A DNA stretch of 64,000 nucleotides from positions 744,001 through 808,000 of the forward strand of contig LJSH01000001.1 of the NCBI GenBank assembly GCA_001314625.1, in the 5' to 3' direction. A program made the translations under genes and the position numbers. This document shows positions 8,876 to 17,207 of the stretch, one piece after another. The stretch is from Oceanicaulis sp. HLUCCA04 (lineage in GTDB: Bacteria > Pseudomonadota > Alphaproteobacteria > Caulobacterales > Maricaulaceae). The notes under the pieces are model-generated. The model saw only the letters and a list, made by a program, of their open reading frames with translations. It made no database searches and was not told where the DNA came from. Position 1 is the first letter of the stretch. Every line of letters begins with the position of its first letter.

Positions 8876-8904
8876 AACAGACGCCCCTCTTGTAAGGGGC
8901 GTCT
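8871..8904 (-). terminator. Rho-independent terminator downstream of popZ
   Basis: A perfect 10-bp stem (AGACGCCCCT, 8879-8888, with AGGGGCGTCT, 8895-8904) with a 6-nt loop is followed on the minus strand by GTTTTG. It lies 46 bases past the popZ stop and directly abuts the longest possible start of the DUF3137 gene, so that gene probably needs its own promoter or receives read-through. Confidence 0.75.
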
Positions 8905-8949
8905 GCCTGGCACACCAGTATCAACCTGGTTATGTCACTGAATGTCAGT

Positions 8950-9588
8950 CTAGCGGCGGCGGCGCGCCACGCGCTCTATTTCTTCCTGGACCTTGGCCTC
9001 GACGATGGAAGGCAGGTTCTCGTCGAGCCACTGCTTGAGCATCGGGCGCATCAGCTCGCGGACAATCCCTTCAAGGGTCTGACCATTATCGCTGCTGACC
9101 CGCAAATTCTCGGTCAGAGCGGCGAACGCACCTGCGGCCGCACTGGCAGCAGGCTCCGCCAGCAGGCTGTCATCGTCTTCGGCAGGCGCCGGTGAGGGCG
9201 CAGGCTTCGGCGCTTCGGCCATAACGGGCTCCGGTTCAGGTGCAGGTTCCGGCTCAGGCTGGGGCTGGGCTTCAGCCTCGGTTTCGTCTTCGCGGTCGAC
9301 AATCATCAGATCGTCGGCAATGGCCATGGGCGAGGTGCCCTCGCCCTCGTCCTCGACCCGGTCGGTCAGTTCAAGAACATCATCGTCGGCGCCTGCATCT
9401 TCCGGCTCCGCATGAAACTCCGGCTCAGGCTCGGGCTCCGGCTCGGCGGCAGCTTCCGGTTCGGGCGCGGGCTGAGCCTCGGCGGGCGCCGCATCGGCCT
9501 GCGGCTCGTCATCTTCGTTGATGATCCGCCGGATGGAGGCCAGAATTTCCTCCATGGTCGGTTCTTGTTCTGCGTTACTCTGGGCCAT
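8950..9588 (-). CDS. popZ: Polar organising protein PopZ (DUF2497)
   Basis: PopZ forms a microdomain at cell poles that anchors ParB/origin complexes and cell-cycle regulators in Caulobacter relatives. The 212-residue product has the conserved N-terminal helix TMEEILASIRRIINEDDE (residues 11-28), a very acidic Pro/Glu/Ala-rich linker (about 30-145) and the conserved C-terminal oligomerisation region with RELMRPMLKQWLDENLPSIV and EEIERVARR. This three-part layout is diagnostic. The gene is monocistronic or first in its unit, with a strong terminator just downstream. Confidence 0.92.
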   Translation of the reverse strand: MAQSNAEQEPTMEEILASIRRIINEDDEPQADAAPAEAQPAPEPEAAAEPEPEPEPEFHAEPEDAGADDDVLELTDRVEDEGEGTSPMAIADDLMIVDREDETEAEAQPQPEPEPAPEPEPVMAEAPKPAPSPAPAEDDDSLLAEPAASAAAGAFAALTENLRVSSDNGQTLEGIVRELMRPMLKQWLDENLPSIVEAKVQEEIERVARRRR

Positions 9589-9689
9589 GGATCCGGTCCT
9601 TCGGATGGTCGCGAGGGGTTAGCTTGGGGTTTAGCCAAGCTTGTAATGCCCTAGCCGGGATGTCCAGCACTGCTTGTGCAGGAAATACC

Positions 9690-11051
9690 CTAATTACCGC
9701 CCGTTAAGGGGAAGTTAGGCCAGAACCCGTCATCTGCACCCGCGCTGGCTTCCTCATAGGGCTCCAGTCCGACCTGCACGGCGGTCAGCCGCCCCATGGC
9801 CTGCAGCAGCGCATATGCCGCCACCTGAAAATCGCGCTCCGCGCTGACAAGTTCCAGTCTGGAATTGAGCAATTCCTGCTCGGCGTTGAGCACATCCAGC
9901 GTGGTGCGAAGACCCACAAGGGCTTCCTGACGCACACCTTCAAAGGCAATTTCGTTGGCGCGCACGGCCTCGCGGCTCGACAGGATCACGGCCTCGGCGG
10001 CGAGATAGCTGTTCCACGCATTGGAAATGCCCTCGGTCACGACACGGCGGACATTAAGCACCTGCAGACGCGATTCGTCGGCAGCGGCGACCGCCTGACG
10101 GACACGCGATTCGTTCAGGCCGCCGGTGAAAATCGGCACCGACACCCGTGCGCCAACCGTTACCGAACCGCGGCCACGGCCTGTGAAATCCGACTCGCGC
10201 GATTCAGAGGCAGACGCAGACAGAGACAGGTCAGGGCGCAGCGCCGACCGGGCCACATCAATACCGGCCTGCGCCGCTTCCTCGCTGAACAGGGCAGACA
10301 TAAGCTGCGGGTTGTTGGACAACGCAGCATCAGCGGCGATTGCGAGCGTTTCTGGAACGTCCGGCATGGTTTCAGGCTGTTCCACGTCCAGCGGCGCGAT
10401 ACCCGTCACACGCTCATAACCTGCGCGAGAAGCCGCCAGCGTTGCCTGCGCGGCAGAGAGCTGGGCCTGGGCACCCGATACGCGCGCTTCGGCCTGGGCC
10501 ACGTCCGTACGGGTAATTTCTCCGACCTCGAACCGGTCTCGCGCGGCGCGCAATTGTTCCGACAGCACGTCCACATTATTGCGCCGGATTTCAACGATGG
10601 CGGTGTCTCGCACGACATCAAGATGGGCCGAGATGGCAGACAGGAGAACATCCTGCTCCGTGCTGACCAGACCCCAGCGGGCTGCCTCGATACGGGCAAG
10701 CGCCTGGTTCACCGATGCGTCTATACTGCCCCCCGAATACAGGCTCTGGCTGGCGCTGACGGAATAATTGACGTCTCCGCCACTCCCGCTACCCGCTCCG
10801 GCGCCGGCTCCCGGCCCCCAGCTATCGCCATCTGAAACGCCCGCGCTTGCCGACAGGGACGGCAGCCGCGCAGAGCGCGCCTGAACCACACCTTCGCTGG
10901 TCTGACGCAAGCGCGCGCGCTCGGCGGCCAGCACCGGATTGGTCCGGTAAGCTGCTTCCAGCGACTCTTCAAGCGATTGCGCACCCGCCGCCGTTGCCAG
11001 CGTGGCTATCCCAAGACCAGCGGCCAGCATTGCGGCTATTGGAAATTTCAT
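9690..11051 (-). CDS. TolC-family outer-membrane efflux/secretion channel
   Basis: The 453-residue product has a signal peptide (about residues 1-24, cleaved near ATAAGAQS) and two repeated outer-membrane-efflux-protein halves rich in Ala/Gln heptads (AEARVSGAQAQLSAAQATLA; LDVLNAEQELLNSRLELV). A Gly/Ser/Ala loop (about residues 74-92) interrupts the first half. TolC trimers form the outer-membrane exit duct for type I secretion or RND efflux. The inner-membrane partner is not nearby. The upstream PCMT-like gene plus tolC order is common in alphaproteobacteria. Confidence 0.9.
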   Translation of the reverse strand: MKFPIAAMLAAGLGIATLATAAGAQSLEESLEAAYRTNPVLAAERARLRQTSEGVVQARSARLPSLSASAGVSDGDSWGPGAGAGAGSGSGGDVNYSVSASQSLYSGGSIDASVNQALARIEAARWGLVSTEQDVLLSAISAHLDVVRDTAIVEIRRNNVDVLSEQLRAARDRFEVGEITRTDVAQAEARVSGAQAQLSAAQATLAASRAGYERVTGIAPLDVEQPETMPDVPETLAIAADAALSNNPQLMSALFSEEAAQAGIDVARSALRPDLSLSASASESRESDFTGRGRGSVTVGARVSVPIFTGGLNESRVRQAVAAADESRLQVLNVRRVVTEGISNAWNSYLAAEAVILSSREAVRANEIAFEGVRQEALVGLRTTLDVLNAEQELLNSRLELVSAERDFQVAAYALLQAMGRLTAVQVGLEPYEEASAGADDGFWPNFPLTGGN

Positions 11052-11166
11052 GAATCCCTCTCCCGGCTCTCGGCCAACCCCGGCCCCGTATACATGGGCG
11101 CTGCGCCCTCAAATTCCATCCCCGGAAGCACGAAGCCAAGGAAAAAGTGAACACTGTTCACTTTTT

Positions 11167-11820
11167 CTACAGCGAGAATTCGGGCTCACGTTCGAAACCC
11201 GGCAGAACCGACGTCATCGAATCGAAGACATCGCGGCTGCCAACAACACCGCCGTGGCGGGTGAACAGTCTTGCCCGGCCCACGCCTCGTTCACGCACGA
11301 TGACGGCCATCCGGCCACCTTCGGCGATCTGGTCCAGCCAGGCATCGGGCACTACCTCTACCGCGCCATTCACCAGTATAACGTCGAACGGGCCCTGTTC
11401 CGGCGCACCTTTTTTCACATCGCCGGTCACAATAACGGCATTGTCTGCGCCGACATCGCTCAACGCGCCTTCGGCTTTCGAGGCGAACGCCTTGTTGCTC
11501 TCGATACCGATAACGGTTTCGCACAGGCGCGACAGGATTGCGGTGGAGTATCCGCGGGCGCAAGCGAGATCGAGAACCAGGTCACCTGATTTCACCGCGA
11601 GTGCCTGCACGAGTTTTGCAAAATCGCGCGGGCGCATGAAACGCCGCCCCTCGCCCAGGTCGACCTCCATGTCGGCATAGGCCGAACCGGCCATGGAACG
11701 GGGAAGGAAGCGTTCACGCGGGATGGCCAGCATGGCGTCCTGCAAACGCCGGTCGGTCACATCGGCCGGGCGAACCTGGGAAGCAACCATCTTCCGCCGG
11801 GCGTCTTCGAGATCACTCAT
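11167..11820 (-). CDS. Protein-L-isoaspartate O-methyltransferase-like protein
   Basis: The product is a class I SAM-dependent methyltransferase of the PCMT family. The 217-residue frame has the family N-terminus ARRKMVASQVRPADVTD, the IPRERFLP motif and a SAM-binding motif I that reads VLDLACARGYSTAILSRL instead of the usual E-I/V-G-T-G-S-G-Y. That variation makes true isoaspartyl repair activity uncertain. The ATG at 11818-11820 was chosen over the longer frame to 11925 because it gives the family start. tolC follows downstream. Confidence 0.8.
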   Translation of the reverse strand: MSDLEDARRKMVASQVRPADVTDRRLQDAMLAIPRERFLPRSMAGSAYADMEVDLGEGRRFMRPRDFAKLVQALAVKSGDLVLDLACARGYSTAILSRLCETVIGIESNKAFASKAEGALSDVGADNAVIVTGDVKKGAPEQGPFDVILVNGAVEVVPDAWLDQIAEGGRMAVIVRERGVGRARLFTRHGGVVGSRDVFDSMTSVLPGFEREPEFSL

Positions 11821-11984
11821 GGGATGACCACTCACATCGTTGCAGTGCTGCGCGCTTATATCGTGGCCTTGCGCCAAAGTGCAACGCACGCGCTGAGCGC
11901 CGCTGCATACCGTGGGCGCAGTCAATGCAAAGCGCGTTGCAGCGTGCCACTCGCCTCGCTATAGCTCTTTGCCCACCACACAGA

Positions 11985-12058
11985 GGCGCCATGGCGGAGT
12001 GGTGACGCAGAGGACTGCAAATCCTTGTACCCCGGTTCGATTCCGGGTGGCGCCTCCA
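11985..12058 (+). tRNA. tRNA-Cys (anticodon GCA)
   Basis: A 74-nt cloverleaf can be folded. The acceptor stem GGCGCCA pairs with TGGCGCC, and the anticodon loop ACTGCAAATC centres on GCA. The T-arm contains GGTTCGATTCC, the discriminator base is T (U73, the Cys identity base), and CCA is encoded. No integrase or direct repeat of the 3' end is seen nearby. Confidence 0.97.
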
Positions 12059-12092
12059 AACGGCTTCCAGCGAACATTGCTGTGTGAAGCGC

Positions 12093-12482
12093 TCAGGCTC
12101 CCTGGCGGGCATGCGGGTGGTCTGTAACGCCCGCCTTTGCCAACTCTGAATCAAGCCGGCCGGTGACCCACAGCCAGAACATCCTGTAATCACCCATCAG
12201 CGACCAGAGCGGATACGTAAATGTCGCCGGCTTGTTGCGCTCGATGAAGGCGTGACTGACCCAGGCAAAAAAATAGCCCGTTACCGGCACAAGAAGCAGC
12301 GCCCACCAGGTCTGTGTGACAAGGGCCCAGATCAGAACGGCCGGCGCCAGCACAGTCCCCACGAAGTGCCAGTAGCGCGTCGCAGGTATGGCGTGCTCGC
12401 GCAGATAAAACGGAAAAAAGGACGAGAAGCTCGTATAGCGTCCGTTCACCATGTCGCTGTCATGCTGTGCCGCATCGTTCAT
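12093..12482 (-). CDS. DUF962 / Mpo1-like integral membrane protein
   Basis: The yeast homologue Mpo1 is a dioxygenase in phytosphingosine alpha-oxidation. The 129-residue bacterial product keeps the conserved His positions HFVGTVL and SHAFIERNKPATF, and three or four membrane helices. The N-terminal YLREHAIPATRYWHFVGT segment is typical of the family. It is convergent with tRNA-Cys and divergent from the sRNA candidate. The bacterial substrate is unknown. Confidence 0.8.
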   Translation of the reverse strand: MNDAAQHDSDMVNGRYTSFSSFFPFYLREHAIPATRYWHFVGTVLAPAVLIWALVTQTWWALLLVPVTGYFFAWVSHAFIERNKPATFTYPLWSLMGDYRMFWLWVTGRLDSELAKAGVTDHPHARQGA

Positions 12483-12606
12483 AAGCCAGCCTCCGGGTCA
12501 GTGATGTCTGTTGAACACACACTAGCGCACCTTGGCAGCCACCGCGAGGCACGAGTTAAGGTCCTGGTCAGAGCGATGAGTCATTTCTCTCACCGGGCGG
12601 CCTTTG

Positions 12607-12621
12607 TTAGCGGGATATTAA
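12607..12621 (+). promoter_or_regulatory. CtrA-like box TTAG-N7-TTAA followed by a GANTC site
   Basis: TTAG (12607-12610), a 7-nt spacer and TTAACC (12618-12623) match the CtrA consensus TTAA-N7-TTAACC in 7 of 8 fixed bases. A CcrM methylation site GAATC follows at 12627-12631, and another TTAA at 12633-12636. The position fits control of the short transcript ending at 12716. CtrA binding is inference. Confidence 0.5.
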
Positions 12622-12636
12622 CCATCGAATCGTTAA

Positions 12637-12716
12637 TGTCGGATCGTCTTCTCCATGAAGACACCCCACCATCCACCCATGCCTTTTCGGGAGCCTCACG
12701 GCTCCCGATTTTTTTT
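12637..12716 (+). ncRNA. Candidate small RNA ending in a strong intrinsic terminator
   Basis: No gene on the plus strand precedes the terminator at 12687-12716, so a short transcript probably starts in 12620-12660. The body is C-rich (CACCCCACCATCCACCC), which could pair with ribosome-binding sites. A 5' end near 12637 is a guess from the CtrA-like box. A short ORF (ATG at 12655) runs through the hairpin, but I see no sign that it is a leader peptide: no run of one amino acid, and no downstream biosynthetic gene. Confidence 0.45.
12687..12716 (+). terminator. Strong rho-independent terminator with no annotated gene upstream
   Basis: A perfect 9-bp stem (TCGGGAGCC, 12687-12695, with GGCTCCCGA, 12700-12708) and a TCAC loop are followed by eight T residues. 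It is the strongest intrinsic terminator in this part of the window. Confidence 0.9.
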
Positions 12717-12819
12717 GCCCGGCACGCCCCGGTCTGAAGGCGCGGCTGAATTAACGGCAAAAGCGTCTTGCGGGACCGGACCCGTATTGCTAAAGACCAC
12801 GCCTCGCTTGCGAGAGTGT

Positions 12820-12895
12820 TCCCCGGTAGCTCAGTTGGTAGAGCAGCGGACTGTTAATCCGCTTGTCGCTGGTTCGAGCCCGGCCCGGGGAGCCA
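12820..12895 (+). tRNA. tRNA-Asn (anticodon GTT)
   Basis: A 76-nt cloverleaf: the acceptor stem TCCCCGG pairs with CCGGGGA, the D-arm is GCTCAGTTGGTAGAGC, the anticodon loop ACTGTTAATC has anticodon GTT, the T-arm is TCGCTGGTTCGAGCCCGGC-like, the discriminator is G and CCA is encoded. Because gatCAB is also in this window, Asn-tRNA may be made through the amidation route, but asnS is not visible either way. Confidence 0.97.
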
Positions 12896-13044
12896 TCGCA
12901 ACGCAGCCTCCCTTACATCGCTGTGTGTCACCAGCGTTTCCATACGCGCGAGCGTCAAGAGACAGACGGCCAGCCGCGCTGCTACGGGCAAATCAGTGCC
13001 GGTTCACTCGGAACCACCGCTGGAACAGGGCGTTATCGACCGGC

Positions 13045-13938
13045 ATGACAGACACTTCCCAGGCCCGGCCCATCTCTCCATCTGACCGCAAGGTAAAGCG
13101 CGTCAGTGTGGTTCTGAATCCCAATGGCGGCAGCGTTCCTGCCGATGGCCGGGAGATTCTGGAACGCCTGCTCAGTGATATGGGGATAGAATCGCGCTTT
13201 CAGATGGTCGATCAGGACTGCGAGGCGGCCTGCCAGCGCGCCCGCGCCGGGGACTGCGATGCGATCATCGTCTGGGGCGGCGACGGCACGACAGCTTGCG
13301 CCCTCAATTCCCTGGCTCCGGAAGACCCGGCGATCCTGCCTCTCCCTGGCGGCACGATGAACATGTTGCATAAATTTGTTCACGGCGACGACCTTGATCC
13401 TGGCTCGTGTCTTCAGGCCGTGCTGGCCGATCCAGTGGAAATGGAAATCGCGGCCGGTGAAGTGTCTGGCCACCGCTTCTATGTCGGCGCGTTGCTGGGA
13501 GGACTGACCCGCCTCGCCGGACCGCGTGAGGCGTTGCGCAAATCGGCCTTTGTTCAGGCCGCCGCGGAGTTTGGTGAAGCCGACGCGTTCAGCCTGGATA
13601 CGCCGATGCGCTACCACTCGGATGCAGGCGGGCAGCACGATGCACAGGCGCTCGGCATTTTCCTGTCCGAGGACCCCGGCCGGCCGGGCTTTGACGTCCT
13701 GGCAACGGCGCCGGAAGGCCTGCTGGATCTTGCCTATACGGGGCTGACCGTCTTGCTCGCTGACTGGCGCAACGCCTGGGGTGTCGAGCGCGACTTCGCG
13801 TCCATCGTTGACGTCGAGGCGCTGGAATCTACCGGAATTGAGGCCACACTTGATGGCGAACCTGTTACGCTGCCGCGCAATGTCCGATTCACCTTGGTCC
13901 GGAAGGCAGCCAGAGTGCTGACAGCTCGTAAGGCATGA
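13045..13938 (+). CDS. Diacylglycerol/lipid kinase family protein (YegS/LCB5-like)
   Basis: This family phosphorylates diacylglycerol or related lipids. The product is 297 residues from the ATG at 13045; the longer frame would run through tRNA-Asn. It has the nucleotide-binding motifs VVLNPNGGS (near residue 25), IIVWGGDGTTA and LPLPGGTMNMLHKF. The catalytic GGDGT and the PGGT loop are intact. Its stop overlaps the metallophosphoesterase start (ATGA), so the two are co-translated and may act together on lipid or sugar-phosphate substrates; that link is inference. Confidence 0.85.
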   Translation: MTDTSQARPISPSDRKVKRVSVVLNPNGGSVPADGREILERLLSDMGIESRFQMVDQDCEAACQRARAGDCDAIIVWGGDGTTACALNSLAPEDPAILPLPGGTMNMLHKFVHGDDLDPGSCLQAVLADPVEMEIAAGEVSGHRFYVGALLGGLTRLAGPREALRKSAFVQAAAEFGEADAFSLDTPMRYHSDAGGQHDAQALGIFLSEDPGRPGFDVLATAPEGLLDLAYTGLTVLLADWRNAWGVERDFASIVDVEALESTGIEATLDGEPVTLPRNVRFTLVRKAARVLTARKA

Positions 13939-14720
13939 TGCGTATTATACAGCTCGCCGATCTGCATTTCGGCTCCGAGAATCCAGCAGCCATCGCGGAC
14001 GCTGCCGAGCTGATAGCCAGTGAAGCGCCCGATGCGCTTATGATTTGCGGTGATCTCACCCAGCGCGGGGCACGATCAGAGTTTGAGGCCGCGCACGCCT
14101 GGCTTGATCAGTTTGATGTGCCGCAGCTGGTCGTCCCCGGCAATCACGATACTCCCCTGCTGAACGCTATCTCGCGCGTCTCGCGTCCGTTCTCGCGCTT
14201 CGGGCGATACTTCTCCGACCGCGCCGCTCCGGTTGATATCGGCCCGTGGCGGGCCGCCGGCCTCAATTCCGCGCGCGGCTGGCAGGCTCGTTCAAACTGG
14301 GCCGAGGGCTCTATCAACACAGCGCAGCTGAAAATTGTCCTGGAAGAGATCGGCGAGCGCCTGGGTATACTGGTGTGCCACCACCCGTTCAAACCGCCTG
14401 CGACTGCGCCAGCGCACACCCGCACGGCGCGGGGGATCAAGGCCAGCTCGCTGGTAGCACCCAGCTCCATTCACCTTGTTCTGTCAGGACACGTCCATGG
14501 CGCTTCGGCGGATCTGCAGACCTACTCGACCGGCTCATATCTCTCGCTGACATCGGGTACGCTGTCGACGCGGCTGCGCGAAGGCCAGGCCGCATTCAAT
14601 GCGATTACGCTTGGCGAGAATGAGGTGGCAGCAACCGCCTATCGTCATAGCGGAAAACGCTTCAGCCCGCATCCGATGGGAGAATGGCGTATCGGACCGA
14701 AAGGTATAGAGGCGGCGTAG
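13935..14720 (+). CDS. Calcineurin-like metallophosphoesterase
   Basis: All five metallophosphoesterase motifs are present in the 261-residue product: ADLHFG, CGDLTQRG, VPGNHD, CHHPF and SGHVHG. This layout is close to the CpdA/cyclic-nucleotide phosphodiesterase and LpxH-like branches, but the substrate cannot be fixed from sequence. It overlaps the upstream lipid kinase by 4 nt, suggesting related chemistry. No signal peptide is seen, so it is cytoplasmic. Confidence 0.87.
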   Translation: MMRIIQLADLHFGSENPAAIADAAELIASEAPDALMICGDLTQRGARSEFEAAHAWLDQFDVPQLVVPGNHDTPLLNAISRVSRPFSRFGRYFSDRAAPVDIGPWRAAGLNSARGWQARSNWAEGSINTAQLKIVLEEIGERLGILVCHHPFKPPATAPAHTRTARGIKASSLVAPSSIHLVLSGHVHGASADLQTYSTGSYLSLTSGTLSTRLREGQAAFNAITLGENEVAATAYRHSGKRFSPHPMGEWRIGPKGIEAA

Positions 14721-14742
14721 GCCATCACTTGCGAGTGCGCGG

Positions 14743-15177
14743 CTACCGGCTGATCAGCCGTTTGAACCAGCCGCTGACCCCGTTATCATCACCGCCTGCC
14801 TGCGCTTCTGTTCTGTTGGCGACAAGGAAAGCGTCAGCTTCTTCCAGCGTCGCAAACAAGCCCACCGTGCGCCCGGCCCGGTCCAGCTCCTCGGTAAACA
14901 CTTCGATGAAGCGCGCATCATTGCTGTGCGCCGGACGGACAATCGCAATCAAGAGCTCCGCAGGGGTCTCCCGCGCAAACATGCGTGCCAGTTCAGGTGC
15001 TTCCGAATGGGAAATCAGAATCTCTGCGCCACCCATATCCATCAGCACTTCGCGGGCACCTTCGTCCTCCACCAGAGCCGCATAGAGCGCAAAAGACTCC
15101 ATCGCGTCCTGCCAGTCGACACTGCCGACACGGTTTGAGGAAATCCGCCGGTTACGGGTTTGTACGGAACGTCCCAT
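14743..15177 (-). CDS. Conserved-looking hypothetical protein, unknown function
   Basis: This 144-residue soluble protein (starting at the ATG 15175-15177; a start at 15201 is also possible) has a basic N-terminus, a mixed alpha/beta body (GAEILISHSEAPELARMFAR; ELLIAIVRPAHSNDARFIEV) and a C-terminal WFKRLISR amphipathic tail that could touch the membrane. The alternation is reminiscent of STAS-like folds, but I do not recognise a family. It is convergent with the metallophosphoesterase gene. Confidence 0.55.
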   Translation of the reverse strand: MGRSVQTRNRRISSNRVGSVDWQDAMESFALYAALVEDEGAREVLMDMGGAEILISHSEAPELARMFARETPAELLIAIVRPAHSNDARFIEVFTEELDRAGRTVGLFATLEEADAFLVANRTEAQAGGDDNGVSGWFKRLISR

Positions 15178-15272
15178 GGACAGCGCCTCTGCGATTGCCA
15201 AACGGACTTATCTATAAAGCCAACGTGTTGACAGGGACTGAAGAGTCCGCAGGGCGGATGCAGAGTACCGGG

Positions 15273-17144
15273 CTAAAGCTCGCGCGTACGCTCCGCATTG
15301 GCCGCTCTGATCTTGCGGGCCGCCTCGACCGCCTTGATCTGGCGATCCCACATGGCCGCATATTTTCCGCCGCTGGCGGTCAGCTCGTCATGGCTGCCCT
15401 GTTCGGCGATACCGCCTTCATGAAGGACATAGATCTTGTCAGCGCGGGCAATCGTCGACAGCCGGTGGGCGACCGAGATGACCGTGCGCCCCTTCATGAC
15501 CTCATCAAGGGCTTCCTGGACATCGCCTTCGGTTTCTGAATCGAGCGCAGATGTCGCCTCGTCAAGGATCAGGATTGGCGGATCCTTCAGGATCGCGCGG
15601 GCAATCCCGACACGCTGCTTCTCCCCGCCGGACAGTTTCAGCCCGCGTTCACCGACACGGGTTTCAAGACCCTCTTCGAGATCTTCGACAAACTGGCGCA
15701 GCCGCGCCCGGTCAATCGCGTTCCAGAGTTGCTCCTCGGTGGCATCAGGCCGCCCGTAGAGCAGGTTCTGACGCAGCGTGTCGTTGAACAGCACCACGTC
15801 CTGCGGCACCAGTGCCATGGCATTGCGCAGGCTTTCCTGCGTCACATGGGCGATGTCCTGACCGTCAATCAACACCCGGCCCTTGTCAGGGTCAAAGAAG
15901 CGAAGGAGCAGGCGCAGCGTGGTCGACTTGCCCGAGCCGGACGGTCCGGCAATACCGACAAACGTTCCGCCCTTCACCTCAAAGCTGAGATTTTCAACCG
16001 AGCGTGACCGGCCCTCATGGGCGAAGGAGACATTTTCAAACGACATCGCCCCTTCCGTGACAACAAGGTCGGACGCCGCCGGCTTGTCCTGAACGTCCGG
16101 CACCAGCGTGAGCGTCTGGAACAATTTCTCGAGATCAACAGCCGCCTGACGTATCTGCCGGTAGGCAAAGCCCAGAATGTTGAGCGGCTGATAGACGCTC
16201 ATCAGCATCAGTGTCAGCGCCGCGACGTCGCCGACCTGCAAACGCCCTTCCAGTGCCAGCAATGCGCCCATCAGCATCACCGCCAGAAGGCCGCCATTCA
16301 TGATGGCGCTCTGCACAATGTTGAGCGTGTTCAGGCTTTGCTCGGACTTGGCAGCAGCCGTGGCGTAACGCCCCTTGGCGTCGTTATAGCGGTCAGCCTC
16401 ACGCCGCTCGGCGGCGAAGGCTTTCACGGTTTCGAAATTGGCCAGTATGTCCACCGCGCGGGCGTTTACCTCGCTATCGGCCTCGTTCATCTGCCGGCGC
16501 AGCTTCACCCGCCACTCGGTCAGGAACCATGTGACCAGCGCGTAAGCGACAACCGCCACGACAATGATGACCGCAAAAATCCAGCCATAGAGCATAGCGG
16601 CAACTGTGGCCGCCAGGATCAGCTCGACAATGGCTGGAACGATGTTGAAGACCAGAAACCGCAACAGGAAGTCGACGGCATTTGCCCCGCGGTCAATGAT
16701 GCGGTTGACCGCCCCTGCCCGGCGCGTCTGGTGATAGCGCAAGGACAGCGACTGGACGTGCAGGAAGCCTTTGAGCGCCATGATGCGCTGGGCATCCTGA
16801 GAAACCGGCGAGAACAGCGAATCGCGCAGTTGCGGAGCGGAATTGGCCGCAAACCGAGCCAGTGCATTGGCAATAAACGCGCCGCCGAACGCCCAGAACG
16901 CTACCGTGGTTCCGGTATTGATGCCTTCGCTAAGCGCGTTGATGCCCTGTCCGAAGAGAACCGGGGCCGAGACCGCAAACAGCTTGGCGACAAGTGTGAA
17001 AAGGAAGGCCAGCACCATGCGGAAGCGCCAGCGGGCCATGTCCTTCGAGGCAAGGATGTGTGCAACACGGACAATAGCTTCATCCAGCCGCCCCTCAGGC
17101 TGCTGGGCATCGGGTGTTTTGACGACATCGCTGGGTGTTGCCAT
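15273..17144 (-). CDS. ATM1-type ABC exporter (fused permease-ATPase)
   Basis: The 623-residue half-transporter has six membrane segments in residues about 40-330 and a C-terminal ATPase. The ATPase has Walker A GPSGSGKST, signature LSGGEKQRV, Walker B ILILDEATSALD and switch His in SVAHRLSTI. The transmembrane part carries Atm1/ABCB7-like features (SLRYHQTRRAGAVNRIIDRG; ERREADRYNDA). Family members export glutathione-linked sulfur or metal conjugates and help Fe-S protein assembly or metal detoxification. It probably acts as a homodimer in the inner membrane. Confidence 0.9.
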   Translation of the reverse strand: MATPSDVVKTPDAQQPEGRLDEAIVRVAHILASKDMARWRFRMVLAFLFTLVAKLFAVSAPVLFGQGINALSEGINTGTTVAFWAFGGAFIANALARFAANSAPQLRDSLFSPVSQDAQRIMALKGFLHVQSLSLRYHQTRRAGAVNRIIDRGANAVDFLLRFLVFNIVPAIVELILAATVAAMLYGWIFAVIIVVAVVAYALVTWFLTEWRVKLRRQMNEADSEVNARAVDILANFETVKAFAAERREADRYNDAKGRYATAAAKSEQSLNTLNIVQSAIMNGGLLAVMLMGALLALEGRLQVGDVAALTLMLMSVYQPLNILGFAYRQIRQAAVDLEKLFQTLTLVPDVQDKPAASDLVVTEGAMSFENVSFAHEGRSRSVENLSFEVKGGTFVGIAGPSGSGKSTTLRLLLRFFDPDKGRVLIDGQDIAHVTQESLRNAMALVPQDVVLFNDTLRQNLLYGRPDATEEQLWNAIDRARLRQFVEDLEEGLETRVGERGLKLSGGEKQRVGIARAILKDPPILILDEATSALDSETEGDVQEALDEVMKGRTVISVAHRLSTIARADKIYVLHEGGIAEQGSHDELTASGGKYAAMWDRQIKAVEAARKIRAANAERTREL

Positions 17145-17207
17145 GGTTAACCCATAGGCCGATTAGCCAATGACAACAACGTCTTTTGAACGCAAATCAG
17201 ATGTAAT

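Noticed and set aside
12655-12720. Leader peptide with transcription attenuator
   Set aside because: The short frame through the hairpin has no run of a single amino acid and there is no biosynthetic gene downstream; an sRNA terminator explains it better.
11985-12895. tRNA-Cys/tRNA-Asn region as an integration hotspot
   Set aside because: No integrase, no repeat of either tRNA 3' end and no atypical genes follow the tRNAs.
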